Origin: Rubripirellula tenax
GTDB lineage: Bacteria; Planctomycetota; Planctomycetia; Pirellulales; Pirellulaceae
Reading direction: 5' to 3'
DNA length: 64,000 nucleotides
NCBI RefSeq assembly: GCF_007860125.1
Contig: NZ_SJPW01000004.1
Location: 590,372-654,371, forward strand
Shown: positions 1 through 8,930 of the stretch, piece after piece
Numbering within the stretch: position 1 is the stretch's first letter
How the letters are laid out: every line of letters begins with the position of its first letter
Program-made: the position numbers and the translations under genes
Notes under the pieces: model-generated
Databases searched by the model: none
What the model saw: only the letters and a program-made list of their open reading frames with translations
Told to the model about the DNA's origin: nothing

Positions 1-93
1 CCGAACGTCTTGGTCTTCGACAATTCCGAGCTGAGCCATCCGTACCACCTTGTCGAGCGTTACCGAGACGGCAACCGCGTCGATAAACGATGA
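1..93 (+). CDS. C-terminal 30 residues of a protein cut by the window edge
   Basis: Frame 1 is open from the window edge to a TGA at 91-93. The short tail contains FDNSE and then a Tyr/His/Arg-rich stretch with a DGN turn. A DNS motif followed by a dGxxv-type ending resembles the end of zeta-toxin-like and related P-loop kinases, but thirty residues cannot establish a family. It reads like real coding sequence because the composition is protein-like and it ends cleanly before a long non-coding stretch. Confidence 0.4.
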   Translation, partial: PNVLVFDNSELSHPYHLVERYRDGNRVDKR

Positions 94-236
94 CGCCCAA
101 TCAGAACGGGAATCAATTTTCGTGAAATAGCGAGTTTTCCCACGCGGGAAAACTCCAAGAAACTCGAAAGCTGATTGCTCTCAGCACTCTCGCAATGGGG
201 CTCTGAACACACCCTGCCATCCCACATAACCCGCTC

Positions 237-364
237 AAAACAGAGAGTCTCTGTTTCTCGGAAAATCACATTAGCCGAAGGTCACAGAGACAGAGAGTGG
301 CGAGAGTTCGGTCCGAGAGAGCGCAGAGGCGGGGGCGGACCGTGAAAACAGAGTGTCTCTGTTT
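237..364. repeat. two copies of an AAAACAGAG..CTCTGTTT palindrome
   Basis: AAAACAGAGAGTCTCTGTTT occurs at 237-256, and the near-identical AAAACAGAGTGTCTCTGTTT at 346-364 (one-base offset in the centre). Both are inverted repeats with CAGAG and CTCTG arms, about 109 bases apart on the same strand. They could be operator sites or ends of a small repeat family. No gene starts directly beside them, so their function is open. Confidence 0.5.
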
Positions 365-434
365 GGCCGACGGCAGAGACGCCAGAGAGCTGGCCGGAAC
401 GCGTTTTACCCAGCAAAAAAGGGCGTAAAACACG

Positions 435-473
435 AAAAAAGGCCGGCGACAGTGCAAAGCACCATCGCCGGCC
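435..473 (-). terminator. probable minus-strand rho-independent terminator
   Basis: A perfect 9-bp stem, GGCCGGCGA at 441-449 with TCGCCGGCC at 465-473, is flanked by AAAAAA at 435-440, which is a T-run on the minus strand. It lies about 360 bases downstream of the minus-strand STAND gene and could end its transcript. A near copy of this arrangement, including the preceding CACGAAAAAA, occurs at 31135-31173. Confidence 0.6.
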
Positions 474-736
474 TTCTGATTTACCCGGCGGTCAAAAAAT
501 TTTGAACCAAGTCCGGAAAGTTGAGGGAACCGAACTCCTTTCAAAAGGTCTCTACCCCCCGGTGTCTCGGGTGAAGGGCTGGCGGCGGAAATTGCGAATA
601 ACCCAGCAAAAGACGACATGAAACGTCTCTGGGTAATTCGACAATCGGGCTAGGCGGACTTCATAACCCGCCAAAATCCCTCGCCGACACGCATCATCAA
701 AGCTTTGAACACAAACCGCCAACGAAAAAACTCTCG

Positions 737-829
737 ATGACTTGGATGGATTGGTACGACGCCCTCGACAAACCAATTTGGACGCCTGAGCCGTCGACGA
801 TCCGCCAGATCTGGCAGCTTCTCCAGGTA
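737..829 (+). pseudogene. tspO/MBR N-terminal fragment, truncated
   Basis: From ATG 737 the reading frame gives a start like that of TspO/MBR tryptophan-rich sensory proteins: WMDWYDALDKPIWTPEP, then an IWQLL helix. TspO proteins typically begin with a WY..L.KP.WTP pattern and continue for about 150 residues over five membrane helices. Here the similarity stops after roughly 30 residues, close to the stop codon of the minus-strand STAND gene at 837. The remainder of TspO was not found in the window. I read this as the end of the ancestral gene, cut when the neighbouring island arrived. Confidence 0.6.
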
Positions 830-836
830 ACACTCA

Positions 837-3800
837 CTAACGCTCTAGTCTCGAAAGTTCGTCTGATATCCCCATGTAGCCGACACGTTCCATTTTGTCG
901 ATCAAGTCTAGGCATCGCACTTTCATGGTCTCACTCTTCGTTTGCTCATATTGTCGGACGACAAGTTTGGAGATAGAGCGAGCAATCATTGACCCGTGGT
1001 AGGCGATGTGCGTTCCTTCCTCGCCGAGAAAGCTGAGCACCCTTTCAGCTGCAGCACACGTCACTTCGGGCAACTCAACTGATGACTGCTCCATCGACCT
1101 CAATAGAGACTCTGGGTCAGTTTCAAAGCTTGTGGATGCAATGAATGTAAGCAAGCTAGCTTCATGCTCTCGAAGAAATTCACCTGACAATCCACTGAAC
1201 GCCATGCCAACTCGCTGTCGGACTTCTTCAGACGAGTCGTCATAGAAAGCCACCAGCGACTGCTGACACTGTTCACCGACATGCTCATTGTCGATGTTGT
1301 GAGCGTAGACTGACGCAAGCTTCCGCCGCATGTCTTCGGTTCCCGTGCGAGCTTCATTCAATAGCGTCCCAGTATCGATGTCTGAAAGGTCCGCGTGAGC
1401 GATTGACACCGCTGCATTCTTAATGGATTTTTGGACGTCTGAGCGGAACGCTTCTTCATCCTTCAGTAGCGAAGTCTTCTCCTCTGGGATCGACGACTTC
1501 TCAGCTGACCAACCAAACGACTCCACCGATGAAAACGACTGTTTGGGAAGGTCGGGGAATTTCCGTTCGAGCGTCTCGATCCGCATTTTGGTGGCTTCCG
1601 AAGTTCGGTCGGCATCGAGACATCGGAGCAGGTAGAGCTCATCTCGTCCACGGATCTGCGGCGTCCGTCGTTCATGTGCGTCGCAATAGCCATTGATGAA
1701 CGACTCGATCGCATCGAGGTTTTCGTCGCTGCAATGTGGCGAAATAGCGATTAAGGCCATGCAACTGATTCGCCCTCCCGAACCAATGTCCAGACGACTC
1801 TCGTTTCGCAATACATACTCAGCGCACTCATCTGCGAATTCGCCGGCATTCTCGGTCCATGCTCTCAGGAGCAAGTAAGCGAACGTGCCGCTGTTTGTCG
1901 CCGGCAAATCGCCAACGATTTCACGCAGTAGCTCCGGCTTCTCCTTTGCGAGATGCCCGAGGGAAGCAGCCAGTTGGTCCAGTGTGACGTCGTCGATGTC
2001 AAAATAGTCTGTTCGACCGGTGATGTATGGCCATGCGCGGTCCCTCCCGTCTTTTCGAGTGGTGTCCAGCGACTGGAGTACGACATCGCGAACAATTGGC
2101 AGCATCCGTTGGGCAAAGTATGTCGGTTCGTCTTGGCCGGCCTTTGCAATGATCGTTGTGCCGCTGCGAGAGTGGTTGAGCTTGCACCGATCCATGAACT
2201 TGTCGGATTTGCCGTCGTTGCATTCTGTTGCAGTCTTCTCGAACCAGGTCGCTAGCACGTCGATCAAGAATCGAGGTGATTCCTTTTCGGCATTGTGATG
2301 CTGTGTCCAGAAATCGCTATCTCCGGATGTTGGGCTTTGATAGTCGTCGTACGAACCATCACGGATCATGGCGTGATAGATGTCGCTCATCGCTTTGCTC
2401 TTGTGAGCGATACCCCAAGACATGATTCGATGAAGCCGTGTCTGCCAGTCACCACCTTTGCCTCGATATGGCGCAATCAACGCAGCGATTTGCTCCGACC
2501 TGTCGTCGTGCAGGTCGCTAGATTCGAGGATCCAAGTAGCCGAGTTGCTCCAGATCGATTCGGAAGATGCGAGCCAGTTCTTCAGATAGCCGTGGTCGTT
2601 TAGCACGTCGAACCAACCAACGTGCCCTCGACACGCGACGGACACGTATCGCGACAGATCCGTCTCCAAAAAATACGGTTCGATGATTTGCCACTCATCA
2701 CGTTGCGGATCGGCTATTTGCCCCAACGTGGAAGCCACCATCCGCTTGATGTGGAACCGCACTTTTTCGCTTTCCAGTAATTCCTTCAGGTCGGCGAGGT
2801 AGCGTTGTCGATCAGAACCACGCCTAAATGCAAGTATCTGCCGTACTTGCGACCTGCGGAACAAATGCTGCTCAGAGGATTCAAGCAGGTCGACAATGCT
2901 ATCTCCGGAGCGGCAGAAATGGCGTGCGAATGCATAGTCGAAAAACGACTCATGGAAAAACCGCAAGCTCTCACCAGACCGAACCAACACATGTTCCGAC
3001 ACCATCGCCTTCACATCGTCGCTGAACTGGTCGATACCAATGCTCGGCGCGAATAACAGTTGGTCCTGGCTCATACGCCGTGTTAGGTACTCGATCACCT
3101 CGTCCCATGCTGCCTCGCGGCCAAGGCGTTCCTTCAGCTTGAATCGTTTGCGATCCCAGAACTCGTTGTAAAGCTCCAGGCTCGTCGAGAAAGGCTTGGC
3201 TGGGTCTCCTTCGAGGAACAGAAGCAAATGAAACGGACAAGACAGGATCTCGTACTGTCTGTCACTTAACCCGACCTTTTCATGCCCGGCCAAAGCAATC
3301 GATTCATTGATTTGCTCGCGGGTTAGTTTCTCAATCGCGACCTGCTCGAACCCACTGAGTTTATTCGCAAGGCCACGAAGTCGCGCGTCGTGCTCAAGAT
3401 CAAAGTCACGACATGCGAGAAGCAAGTGCATATTCTGGTAACTGGCGACCTCGTCCAGCAATCGCTGAAAAACATCCCACATCGAAGAGTGACGACCCGA
3501 CACTAGGCTCATCGCGTCCAGCTGGTCGACGACTAAAACGCAAGCATCCCCATCCGCGATACCAGCGAGTATTCGCGCCGGTGAATCGGGTAAATCGAGT
3601 TGTTTTCCGACCTGCCTGGTCGTCTGACACGGTTGGAAATTATCCATCCGAATGCAAAGGCATTCGATTTCTTTCTCAACCAAGCCGGAGACCACCTGAG
3701 CTATCAAACAGCTCTTCCCGAAACCGGCCGGAGCCTTGACCAAGACCCCTCGACACTCGGAGCGTATGAAGTGCCCCAGGACGACTTCGGTCTCACTGCG

Positions 3801-4601
3801 AGCAATTGACCCACCATTGATCAGCTCGGCTTCCGCGACGCTTAGGTACGACTCATTCGTTGATTTTTGGAGATCTCGTATTCCTTTGTTATTTTTCCAG
3901 TCGCGAACGCTATACCCAAGCGATTCAACGTGATGGCGGACGTCAGCGGTATCAAGCTTGCGTCCAAGGTTGCGGATTGCAAACTCGGCGAGCTCTCGCC
4001 TGAGACCAGCCGGAATCATCTCATCGCCGTTATTACGATGAAAGTATTCTTCAATCCGTTGGTCCACCGACCGAATCAAATCGTCGTGACCGCGCGGTAT
4101 CTCTTCGATCGCTTTCAATATTGAAAGGCAATGGGCCTCGTCGCCGCCCGTGAGGTTGCGGACCATAACGTTGAACTGATTTGACAGCTTCTCCGATAAC
4201 ACCGACCGAAACTCAGAAGCGTCCGCAACGTTCCTTGCGCGATCAACCAATTCTCTTAGTTGATTCGCTCCGGTCGCCGAGATGAACTTGAGCCGGGCGG
4301 ATGGATGTCGATCAAGCTTTTCCGCGAGATCGCCGAGGATACTGCGTCCTGTAGACCGATCCGGCCGCGTCAATACAGTGATGGACCATTCTGTCGCCTG
4401 TGTCTGACGCTTGAGCGAATGGAATTCAACCGTGCCGGACTCGGTTTTCGCCTGAAACTCGACGCCAGCGGAATCTTCCCCAAAAGACTCGATCTCCATC
4501 TCGCTGTAGCGGCCGCGATGCAAGTTAATTAAAGCGTCAACAGTCCACACCGACTCGTAGTGGTTGCCGATCTTGTCTGCTTCGCCTCCGCTCCTTGGCA
4601 T
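837..4601 (-). CDS. STAND-type NTPase with nuclease-like N-terminus, putative Avs-like anti-phage protein
   Basis: A 1254-residue cytoplasmic protein with no signal peptide. Residues 1-130 resemble the Cap4/Mrr-like PD-(D/E)xK nuclease fold: an acidic residue at E48 (GVEF) followed by a beta strand ending in HSLKRQ with K64. A STAND-type P-loop follows, with Walker A APAGFGKS at 290-297 and Walker B VLVVDQLD near 355-362. The long C-terminal half (about 600-1254) is alpha-helical and likely a repeat-type sensor. This order (nuclease, STAND ATPase, helical sensor) matches Avs-type defence proteins that recognise phage proteins and then cut DNA. That role is inferred from architecture. An XRE regulator gene lies 27 bases upstream on the same strand, and a truncated tspO lies directly downstream, supporting acquisition by transfer. 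Confidence 0.7.
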   Translation of the reverse strand: MPRSGGEADKIGNHYESVWTVDALINLHRGRYSEMEIESFGEDSAGVEFQAKTESGTVEFHSLKRQTQATEWSITVLTRPDRSTGRSILGDLAEKLDRHPSARLKFISATGANQLRELVDRARNVADASEFRSVLSEKLSNQFNVMVRNLTGGDEAHCLSILKAIEEIPRGHDDLIRSVDQRIEEYFHRNNGDEMIPAGLRRELAEFAIRNLGRKLDTADVRHHVESLGYSVRDWKNNKGIRDLQKSTNESYLSVAEAELINGGSIARSETEVVLGHFIRSECRGVLVKAPAGFGKSCLIAQVVSGLVEKEIECLCIRMDNFQPCQTTRQVGKQLDLPDSPARILAGIADGDACVLVVDQLDAMSLVSGRHSSMWDVFQRLLDEVASYQNMHLLLACRDFDLEHDARLRGLANKLSGFEQVAIEKLTREQINESIALAGHEKVGLSDRQYEILSCPFHLLLFLEGDPAKPFSTSLELYNEFWDRKRFKLKERLGREAAWDEVIEYLTRRMSQDQLLFAPSIGIDQFSDDVKAMVSEHVLVRSGESLRFFHESFFDYAFARHFCRSGDSIVDLLESSEQHLFRRSQVRQILAFRRGSDRQRYLADLKELLESEKVRFHIKRMVASTLGQIADPQRDEWQIIEPYFLETDLSRYVSVACRGHVGWFDVLNDHGYLKNWLASSESIWSNSATWILESSDLHDDRSEQIAALIAPYRGKGGDWQTRLHRIMSWGIAHKSKAMSDIYHAMIRDGSYDDYQSPTSGDSDFWTQHHNAEKESPRFLIDVLATWFEKTATECNDGKSDKFMDRCKLNHSRSGTTIIAKAGQDEPTYFAQRMLPIVRDVVLQSLDTTRKDGRDRAWPYITGRTDYFDIDDVTLDQLAASLGHLAKEKPELLREIVGDLPATNSGTFAYLLLRAWTENAGEFADECAEYVLRNESRLDIGSGGRISCMALIAISPHCSDENLDAIESFINGYCDAHERRTPQIRGRDELYLLRCLDADRTSEATKMRIETLERKFPDLPKQSFSSVESFGWSAEKSSIPEEKTSLLKDEEAFRSDVQKSIKNAAVSIAHADLSDIDTGTLLNEARTGTEDMRRKLASVYAHNIDNEHVGEQCQQSLVAFYDDSSEEVRQRVGMAFSGLSGEFLREHEASLLTFIASTSFETDPESLLRSMEQSSVELPEVTCAAAERVLSFLGEEGTHIAYHGSMIARSISKLVVRQYEQTKSETMKVRCLDLIDKMERVGYMGISDELSRLER

Positions 4602-4628
4602 CCCTAGCCCACTACTTTTCCGTGAATG

Positions 4629-5018
4629 TTAACTGGTTGTTCTGTGTCTTCGCGGTCGTTCTTCGCCAGACAGTTCCTTCGCAAGCGAGTCGAGCGAACC
4701 ATCATCCAGCGTCGCAACCAAACGAAACACTTCCGGATGTTCACGGATGCGTCTGCGCAAATCGTCGGGCACCTTGTCTGCCAACAGCAACAATTCGTCC
4801 TCGTCCGCTTCCAGTTGCTCCGACAACTTGTGGATGAACTTCGCGCTTGGATAGTCGCCGAAATGCAATGTCTCGTTCTCAACTTTACTGATGTACGAGA
4901 TGCTCACGCCTAGTTGCTCAGCCAATTCACGCTGGGTGAGCTGTCGTGCGCAACGGATTTGCCGAACTCGCTGGCCAAATTGCATTGGGACATGCCTCGC
5001 TGATTGTTGACGCGTCAT
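4629..5018 (-). CDS. XRE-family HTH transcriptional regulator
   Basis: A 129-residue protein with a lambda-repressor-like helix-turn-helix at about residues 12-65 (FGQRVRQIRCARQLTQRELA, then SISYISKVE). The open frame extends upstream to 5093, but I chose ATG 5018 because the extension overlaps the divergent helicase leader and the HTH begins soon after this Met. It lies between the STAND gene (same strand, 27 bases downstream) and the divergent SNF2 gene. It probably represses both promoters. Immediately upstream, ATGC-N8-GCAT around 5023-5038 could be its operator. Confidence 0.8.
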   Translation of the reverse strand: MTRQQSARHVPMQFGQRVRQIRCARQLTQRELAEQLGVSISYISKVENETLHFGDYPSAKFIHKLSEQLEADEDELLLLADKVPDDLRRRIREHPEVFRLVATLDDGSLDSLAKELSGEERPRRHRTTS

Positions 5019-5099
5019 CGAAATGCTATCCTTTGCATACTTTTTGGTCAACCATTGTTGAAGGCAAAGCTCAAGCCATACGCGGAGGGGCAAACGTAC

Positions 5100-7742
5100 A
5101 TGTCGACAGTCGAAATGGATGCGACACGTCCAGAGGTCGGGCAGGCGGTGCAGGTTCGCAATCGCTTAGCAACAGTGCGCGCCGTTGAACCCTACGACAC
5201 ACGTGGAAAACAAGGACGTTTGCACATCGTCGAAGTCGAATACCTCGACGACTGCCGATACCCCGAATCGGAACAAGTGCTTTGGGAGGTCGAGGCCACC
5301 GCGAAAGTCCTTGGCAGCACATCGTTGCCGGGAGTGGATGCCAATCCACCAGATCTGCCGGTGTCGCTGCAGTCATTCGTCAATGCTCACCGATGGACGC
5401 GGTTGAATCGGCTCCGCGAAACAAACGACATCAAGGACGAGCCGATTCTTGGCGTTTGGAATTCAGCGATTCAGGTGCATCCGTACCAATTGGAACCGGT
5501 CATCCGAGCGCTCTCGATGCCGCGAGTCAGCCTGCTTTTGGCCGATGGCGTCGGACTGGGAAAAACGATTCAGTCTGGCTTGGTGCTGGAAGAGCTACTG
5601 CTCCGTCGTCGCATCCGCCGCGTTCTGGTCATGTGCCCTGCCATGCTGCAACGGCAGTGGAAGATCGAATTGCAACGCAAATTCAACCTGAACTTCGAGA
5701 TCATCGACTCTGACTCGACGTTCCAGCTTCGCCGCCGCATGGGGATCGACACGAATCCTTGGAAAGCGTTTCCCCGAGTCATTACGTCGATGGACTATCT
5801 GCGGATGCCTGACGTGCTGCAGCAATTCATGCAGGCGTCCCAGGTCGGCGACGACGAGGGTCAAGTTCTCGCACACGCACCATGGGATTTGTTGATCGTC
5901 GACGAATGCCATCACTTCGCCCCGTCTAGCGGCAGCCGGGCCAGCCAGCGGACCCGAATGCTGCGTGAGATCCGCTTCCTGTTCGAGCACCGGCTATTCG
6001 CGTCGGCCACGCCGCACAATGGCAAGACGGTCAGCTTTACGGGCTTACTCGAATTGCTCGATCCCGTGCGATTCCAAATGCACTACGAACTCGACGACAA
6101 CACTCGCAGTGCGCTTCGCGATGTTCGCATCCGACGACTCAAAGACGATATCAATGCCAACTCACTTCATCCGCCGTTCGCTCATCAACATGAACCCGAA
6201 TCGCTGGAGTACGACCTGAGCGACAAAGAGGTCGCTCTCTATGCGGCCCTGCGAAAGTATCGCAACCAAGGCGAAGAGGACCTGAAGGAAGCTACGGGCA
6301 AAGAGCGTTGGCTCGGTAAGTTTATTTACTCGCTGCTGACCAAGCGTCTGCTCTCGTGTCCGCTGGCATTTGCTCGCACGTGGTGGCGTCACGTCGAACC
6401 TGAACCGGAAGAATCCGAGGAAGATGATCTTGGGCTATTCAAATTGGCCGAAGTCTCCGCTCAACGCGCGGACGATCAGCTGAAAAGTGACGAAGAACGC
6501 AGCGTGCTCGAAGACGACACGGCCCGCTACGGAGGTCTGTGGTTTCGGAAGCATGGTGGCTTGACGAATGAGCTTCAAGACAACGTCGGCAAAGCACTCG
6601 AAGCACTCGGCTACGATCGCGAAACAGTCGAGGATGAAGCTAAGCTAGGGACGCTTGCAAAACGATCGGACTCGAAGACTGACCGATTGGTTCAGTGGGT
6701 CGAGGACCATCTGTTCGTCGACGGCAATCTCCGCGACGACGAACGCCTGCTCGTTTTCACCGAATACAAAGAGACACTTTTCTATCTCGAAGAACGTTTC
6801 AAACAACTTGGCTTCGACAAGAACACGCTGCGGATGCTGTTCGGCGGAATGAACGCGGGAGAGTTTGAAAGCGTCAAGAATGATTTCGAGGATGCCGCTG
6901 CACCGGTCCGACTGATGCTGGCGACCGACGCCGCCTCTGAAGGTATCAACATGCAGGAGGAATGTCGGTGGATTATTCACTATGACATCCCCTGGTCGCC
7001 GTCCAAGCTGCAACAACGAAATGGCCGCGTCTCGCGCCACGGGCAAATGCGTGACGTTCATATCCATTACTTCCGCAGCGGCGAAGACGAAGACTCTGAC
7101 TTTCTATTTAAAGTTGCCGCCAAAGTCGAGCGTGTTCGCCAGGACCTCGGCAGTGTTGAGCGAATCTTTGAGGCAGCCATTCAGCGGCACTTCAGTGGCC
7201 GTGAAACGTCCATCGATGCAGTCAACAAGCTCGTCGACCAGACGATCGAGCAGAGTCAGCAAGCCGACGAACTTGGCCAGAGTAGCGGCGGCGACATCGC
7301 CGACCTCACGCGTCGAGCACGCGAGTTGCTCGAAAGCACCGACGACCGGCTTGGCATTTCGGCTGAGGGTCTGATCGAGATACTGAAAACTTCGTTGACC
7401 GTTGAAGGTGCCGGCAGCCTCGATGAGATCATTGATCGGCCCGGATTCTTTCGGCTTCGGCCACCACCGCGTTGGGAAGGGCTGGCTAAGCAGTCATTGT
7501 CAGTTGGCCCGAAGTCCGATCGCATGGAGATTGTCTTCGACGGTTCACTGGTCGAGCGTGAGAAGGACGGACGCCGGATTATGCGAGTCGATCGGCATCA
7601 ATGCCTGATGCGGTTGGGGCACCCGATTATGCGGCAGGCGATGACAACGCTGTGTCGCCAGTTGCACGACCCCACTTCCAAGCAGCCGATTTTTCGGTGG
7701 AGCGTCGCCGGGATGCAAGGAAGTGGCTTTGAGGCGTTATAA
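5100..7742 (+). CDS. SNF2-family helicase, DISARM DrmD-like, C-terminally truncated
   Basis: An 880-residue superfamily 2 ATPase. ATG 5100 is chosen because GGAGGGG at about 5084-5090 precedes it; the longer frame from 5004 overlaps the regulator. Motif I is DGVGLGKT at about 149-156, motif II DECH at about 268-271, motif III SATPHNG, and motif VI QQRNGRVSRHGQ begins near 638. The sequence from the P-loop to LLELLDP follows the pattern of DISARM SNF2-like helicases (DrmD). No drmA, drmB, drmC or adenine methylase gene is nearby, so this is not a standard DISARM locus. It ends at GSGFEAL followed by a stop, while the next small frame looks like the missing C-terminus (see 7723). Confidence 0.75.
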   Translation: MSTVEMDATRPEVGQAVQVRNRLATVRAVEPYDTRGKQGRLHIVEVEYLDDCRYPESEQVLWEVEATAKVLGSTSLPGVDANPPDLPVSLQSFVNAHRWTRLNRLRETNDIKDEPILGVWNSAIQVHPYQLEPVIRALSMPRVSLLLADGVGLGKTIQSGLVLEELLLRRRIRRVLVMCPAMLQRQWKIELQRKFNLNFEIIDSDSTFQLRRRMGIDTNPWKAFPRVITSMDYLRMPDVLQQFMQASQVGDDEGQVLAHAPWDLLIVDECHHFAPSSGSRASQRTRMLREIRFLFEHRLFASATPHNGKTVSFTGLLELLDPVRFQMHYELDDNTRSALRDVRIRRLKDDINANSLHPPFAHQHEPESLEYDLSDKEVALYAALRKYRNQGEEDLKEATGKERWLGKFIYSLLTKRLLSCPLAFARTWWRHVEPEPEESEEDDLGLFKLAEVSAQRADDQLKSDEERSVLEDDTARYGGLWFRKHGGLTNELQDNVGKALEALGYDRETVEDEAKLGTLAKRSDSKTDRLVQWVEDHLFVDGNLRDDERLLVFTEYKETLFYLEERFKQLGFDKNTLRMLFGGMNAGEFESVKNDFEDAAAPVRLMLATDAASEGINMQEECRWIIHYDIPWSPSKLQQRNGRVSRHGQMRDVHIHYFRSGEDEDSDFLFKVAAKVERVRQDLGSVERIFEAAIQRHFSGRETSIDAVNKLVDQTIEQSQQADELGQSSGGDIADLTRRARELLESTDDRLGISAEGLIEILKTSLTVEGAGSLDEIIDRPGFFRLRPPPRWEGLAKQSLSVGPKSDRMEIVFDGSLVEREKDGRRIMRVDRHQCLMRLGHPIMRQAMTTLCRQLHDPTSKQPIFRWSVAGMQGSGFEAL

Positions 7743-8067
7743 ACACCGACTTGCCGAGCTGAAGAACCGCAGCCGGGACAATGAGTTGCAAAAACTGGCC
7801 GAACAATTGGCCGAGGAAGAGCAGGAATCGCTGATGAACCTGTTTGAGGAAATCAGGGAGGATGCAAAGTCACGTGCGACCAACATCGAAGATCAAATGC
7901 AGGTGTTGCGGCAAGATGTCGAGCGAACACGGATTACGCTGGAAGCTGAACAAAAGCGTCGCGTGAAAGAAGTGCTGCCCAATCGCTTCGCAATTCGTGA
8001 AGTCCGCGTTCTGCCGTTAGCCATCAGCTATGTCGTGCCAGCGACAGCGGAGGACATGAAATCATGA
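7723..8067 (+). CDS. probable detached C-terminal piece of the SNF2 helicase
   Basis: A 114-residue, charged, coiled-coil-rich reading frame that overlaps the helicase end by 20 bases in another frame. From about residue 6 (YKHRLAELKNRSRD) to the end (REVRVLPLAISYVVPATAED) it looks like the C-terminal region I remember from intact DrmD-like helicases, where a long helical segment precedes an EVRVLP-type strand. The GTG at 7723 has AAGGA directly against it, a poor start. The simplest reading is that an internal deletion with a frameshift separated this piece from the helicase. Translation by coupling or frameshifting remains possible. Confidence 0.55.
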   Translation: MALRRYKHRLAELKNRSRDNELQKLAEQLAEEEQESLMNLFEEIREDAKSRATNIEDQMQVLRQDVERTRITLEAEQKRRVKEVLPNRFAIREVRVLPLAISYVVPATAEDMKS

Positions 8068-8930
8068 AAGGAATGACCGCAGTTGCAAACGAATTAACGA
8101 TGCAGAATGTCACTTTTCTTCTCGAAGATGGAAAAGCTGAAGAACCGCCGTTTATCAATTCAATTGAATTCAATCTGAAGCAGAGGCACCAGGCTAAAGA
8201 GCTTTGGTTGCCCAATCTAGCGCACAACGATTTCAAGACAATTTTTGTTGCTTCGGATTTTGGTGGTGATCACCAAGAATCAGAGTTTAGGACGTATTCG
8301 TTTGTCTTCGCTGGCTACGAGTTTCTCGGTCCTGTGTTAAACCAGTTCAAGCGAATTCGGTACCGGCACGGTCTGATTGAACCATACAGGGAAATCAATT
8401 TCAAAGAGTTTCGATACGGCCCGATCGGACGCTGCGTCCCCGATTGGCTCCAAGCGTCGAATTGCATCACCGGGCTACTCTTCACGCTTGTTGTCTCAAA
8501 AGACTGTAAGACGCTGTTTGGTGTTGACGATGCGAAAGTGCCGAAGCAGCTTGCGAAAATGATGGAAGACTTAGGCTTCGGCTCCTGGTCTCCAGACGAC
8601 ACGGAAAAAGTGCTCCGTATCGTGCATGTCATCGGATATTTTCTTGGCCTGCTTTCAAGGCCAGGGCAGAATGTCATTTGGATGTGTGACAACGATAGCA
8701 TCGCGGCAAATGCAGATCGAGTCGAGCAGCTAAGAAAGCTGTTTGCATTGCGACTCTCACAATACGGCCACGGCCAGTACGGAGAGGTTGCTCTCGCGTT
8801 TCCGTTTGAGAAGACTGAGGAATCCTTTCATCTATCAGAGTTCCTGAGTGTCGTCGATCTATCAGCCGGAAGTATTGCAGAATTACTAACGAGGCGAATC
8901 GGTAACTTCGAGACCGAGAATTCGCTGTAG
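8064..8930 (+). CDS. unknown protein, possibly DUF3800/RNase H-like, in helicase operon
   Basis: A 288-residue protein starting at an ATGA overlap with the previous frame, with GGAGG about 11 bases upstream. No signal peptide or clear membrane segment. Three acidic patches in the order SDFGG (about residue 60), NFKEFRYG (about 105) and IWMCDND (about 212) are loosely like the RNase H-like DUF3800 pattern, but the match is weak and no family is claimed. Co-transcription with the helicase points to a shared role. Its last 45 bases overlap the convergent gene ending at 8886. Confidence 0.6.
   Translation: MKGMTAVANELTMQNVTFLLEDGKAEEPPFINSIEFNLKQRHQAKELWLPNLAHNDFKTIFVASDFGGDHQESEFRTYSFVFAGYEFLGPVLNQFKRIRYRHGLIEPYREINFKEFRYGPIGRCVPDWLQASNCITGLLFTLVVSKDCKTLFGVDDAKVPKQLAKMMEDLGFGSWSPDDTEKVLRIVHVIGYFLGLLSRPGQNVIWMCDNDSIAANADRVEQLRKLFALRLSQYGHGQYGEVALAFPFEKTEESFHLSEFLSVVDLSAGSIAELLTRRIGNFETENSL

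Larger units (their letters stand above)
94..736. other. non-coding stretch with palindromes and a terminator
   Basis: About 640 bases without a convincing gene. The small open frames here have no ribosome binding site and low-complexity translations. The stretch holds two copies of a palindrome (237-256 and 346-364), a strong stem-loop (441-473) and many GAGAG/CTCTC runs. Its middle resembles the spacer between the recombinase modules near 31.1 kb. Confidence 0.6.

Noticed and set aside
5004-5099. Longer N-terminus for the SNF2 helicase
   Set aside because: It overlaps the divergent regulator's start and lacks a ribosome site; GGAGGGG precedes ATG 5100.
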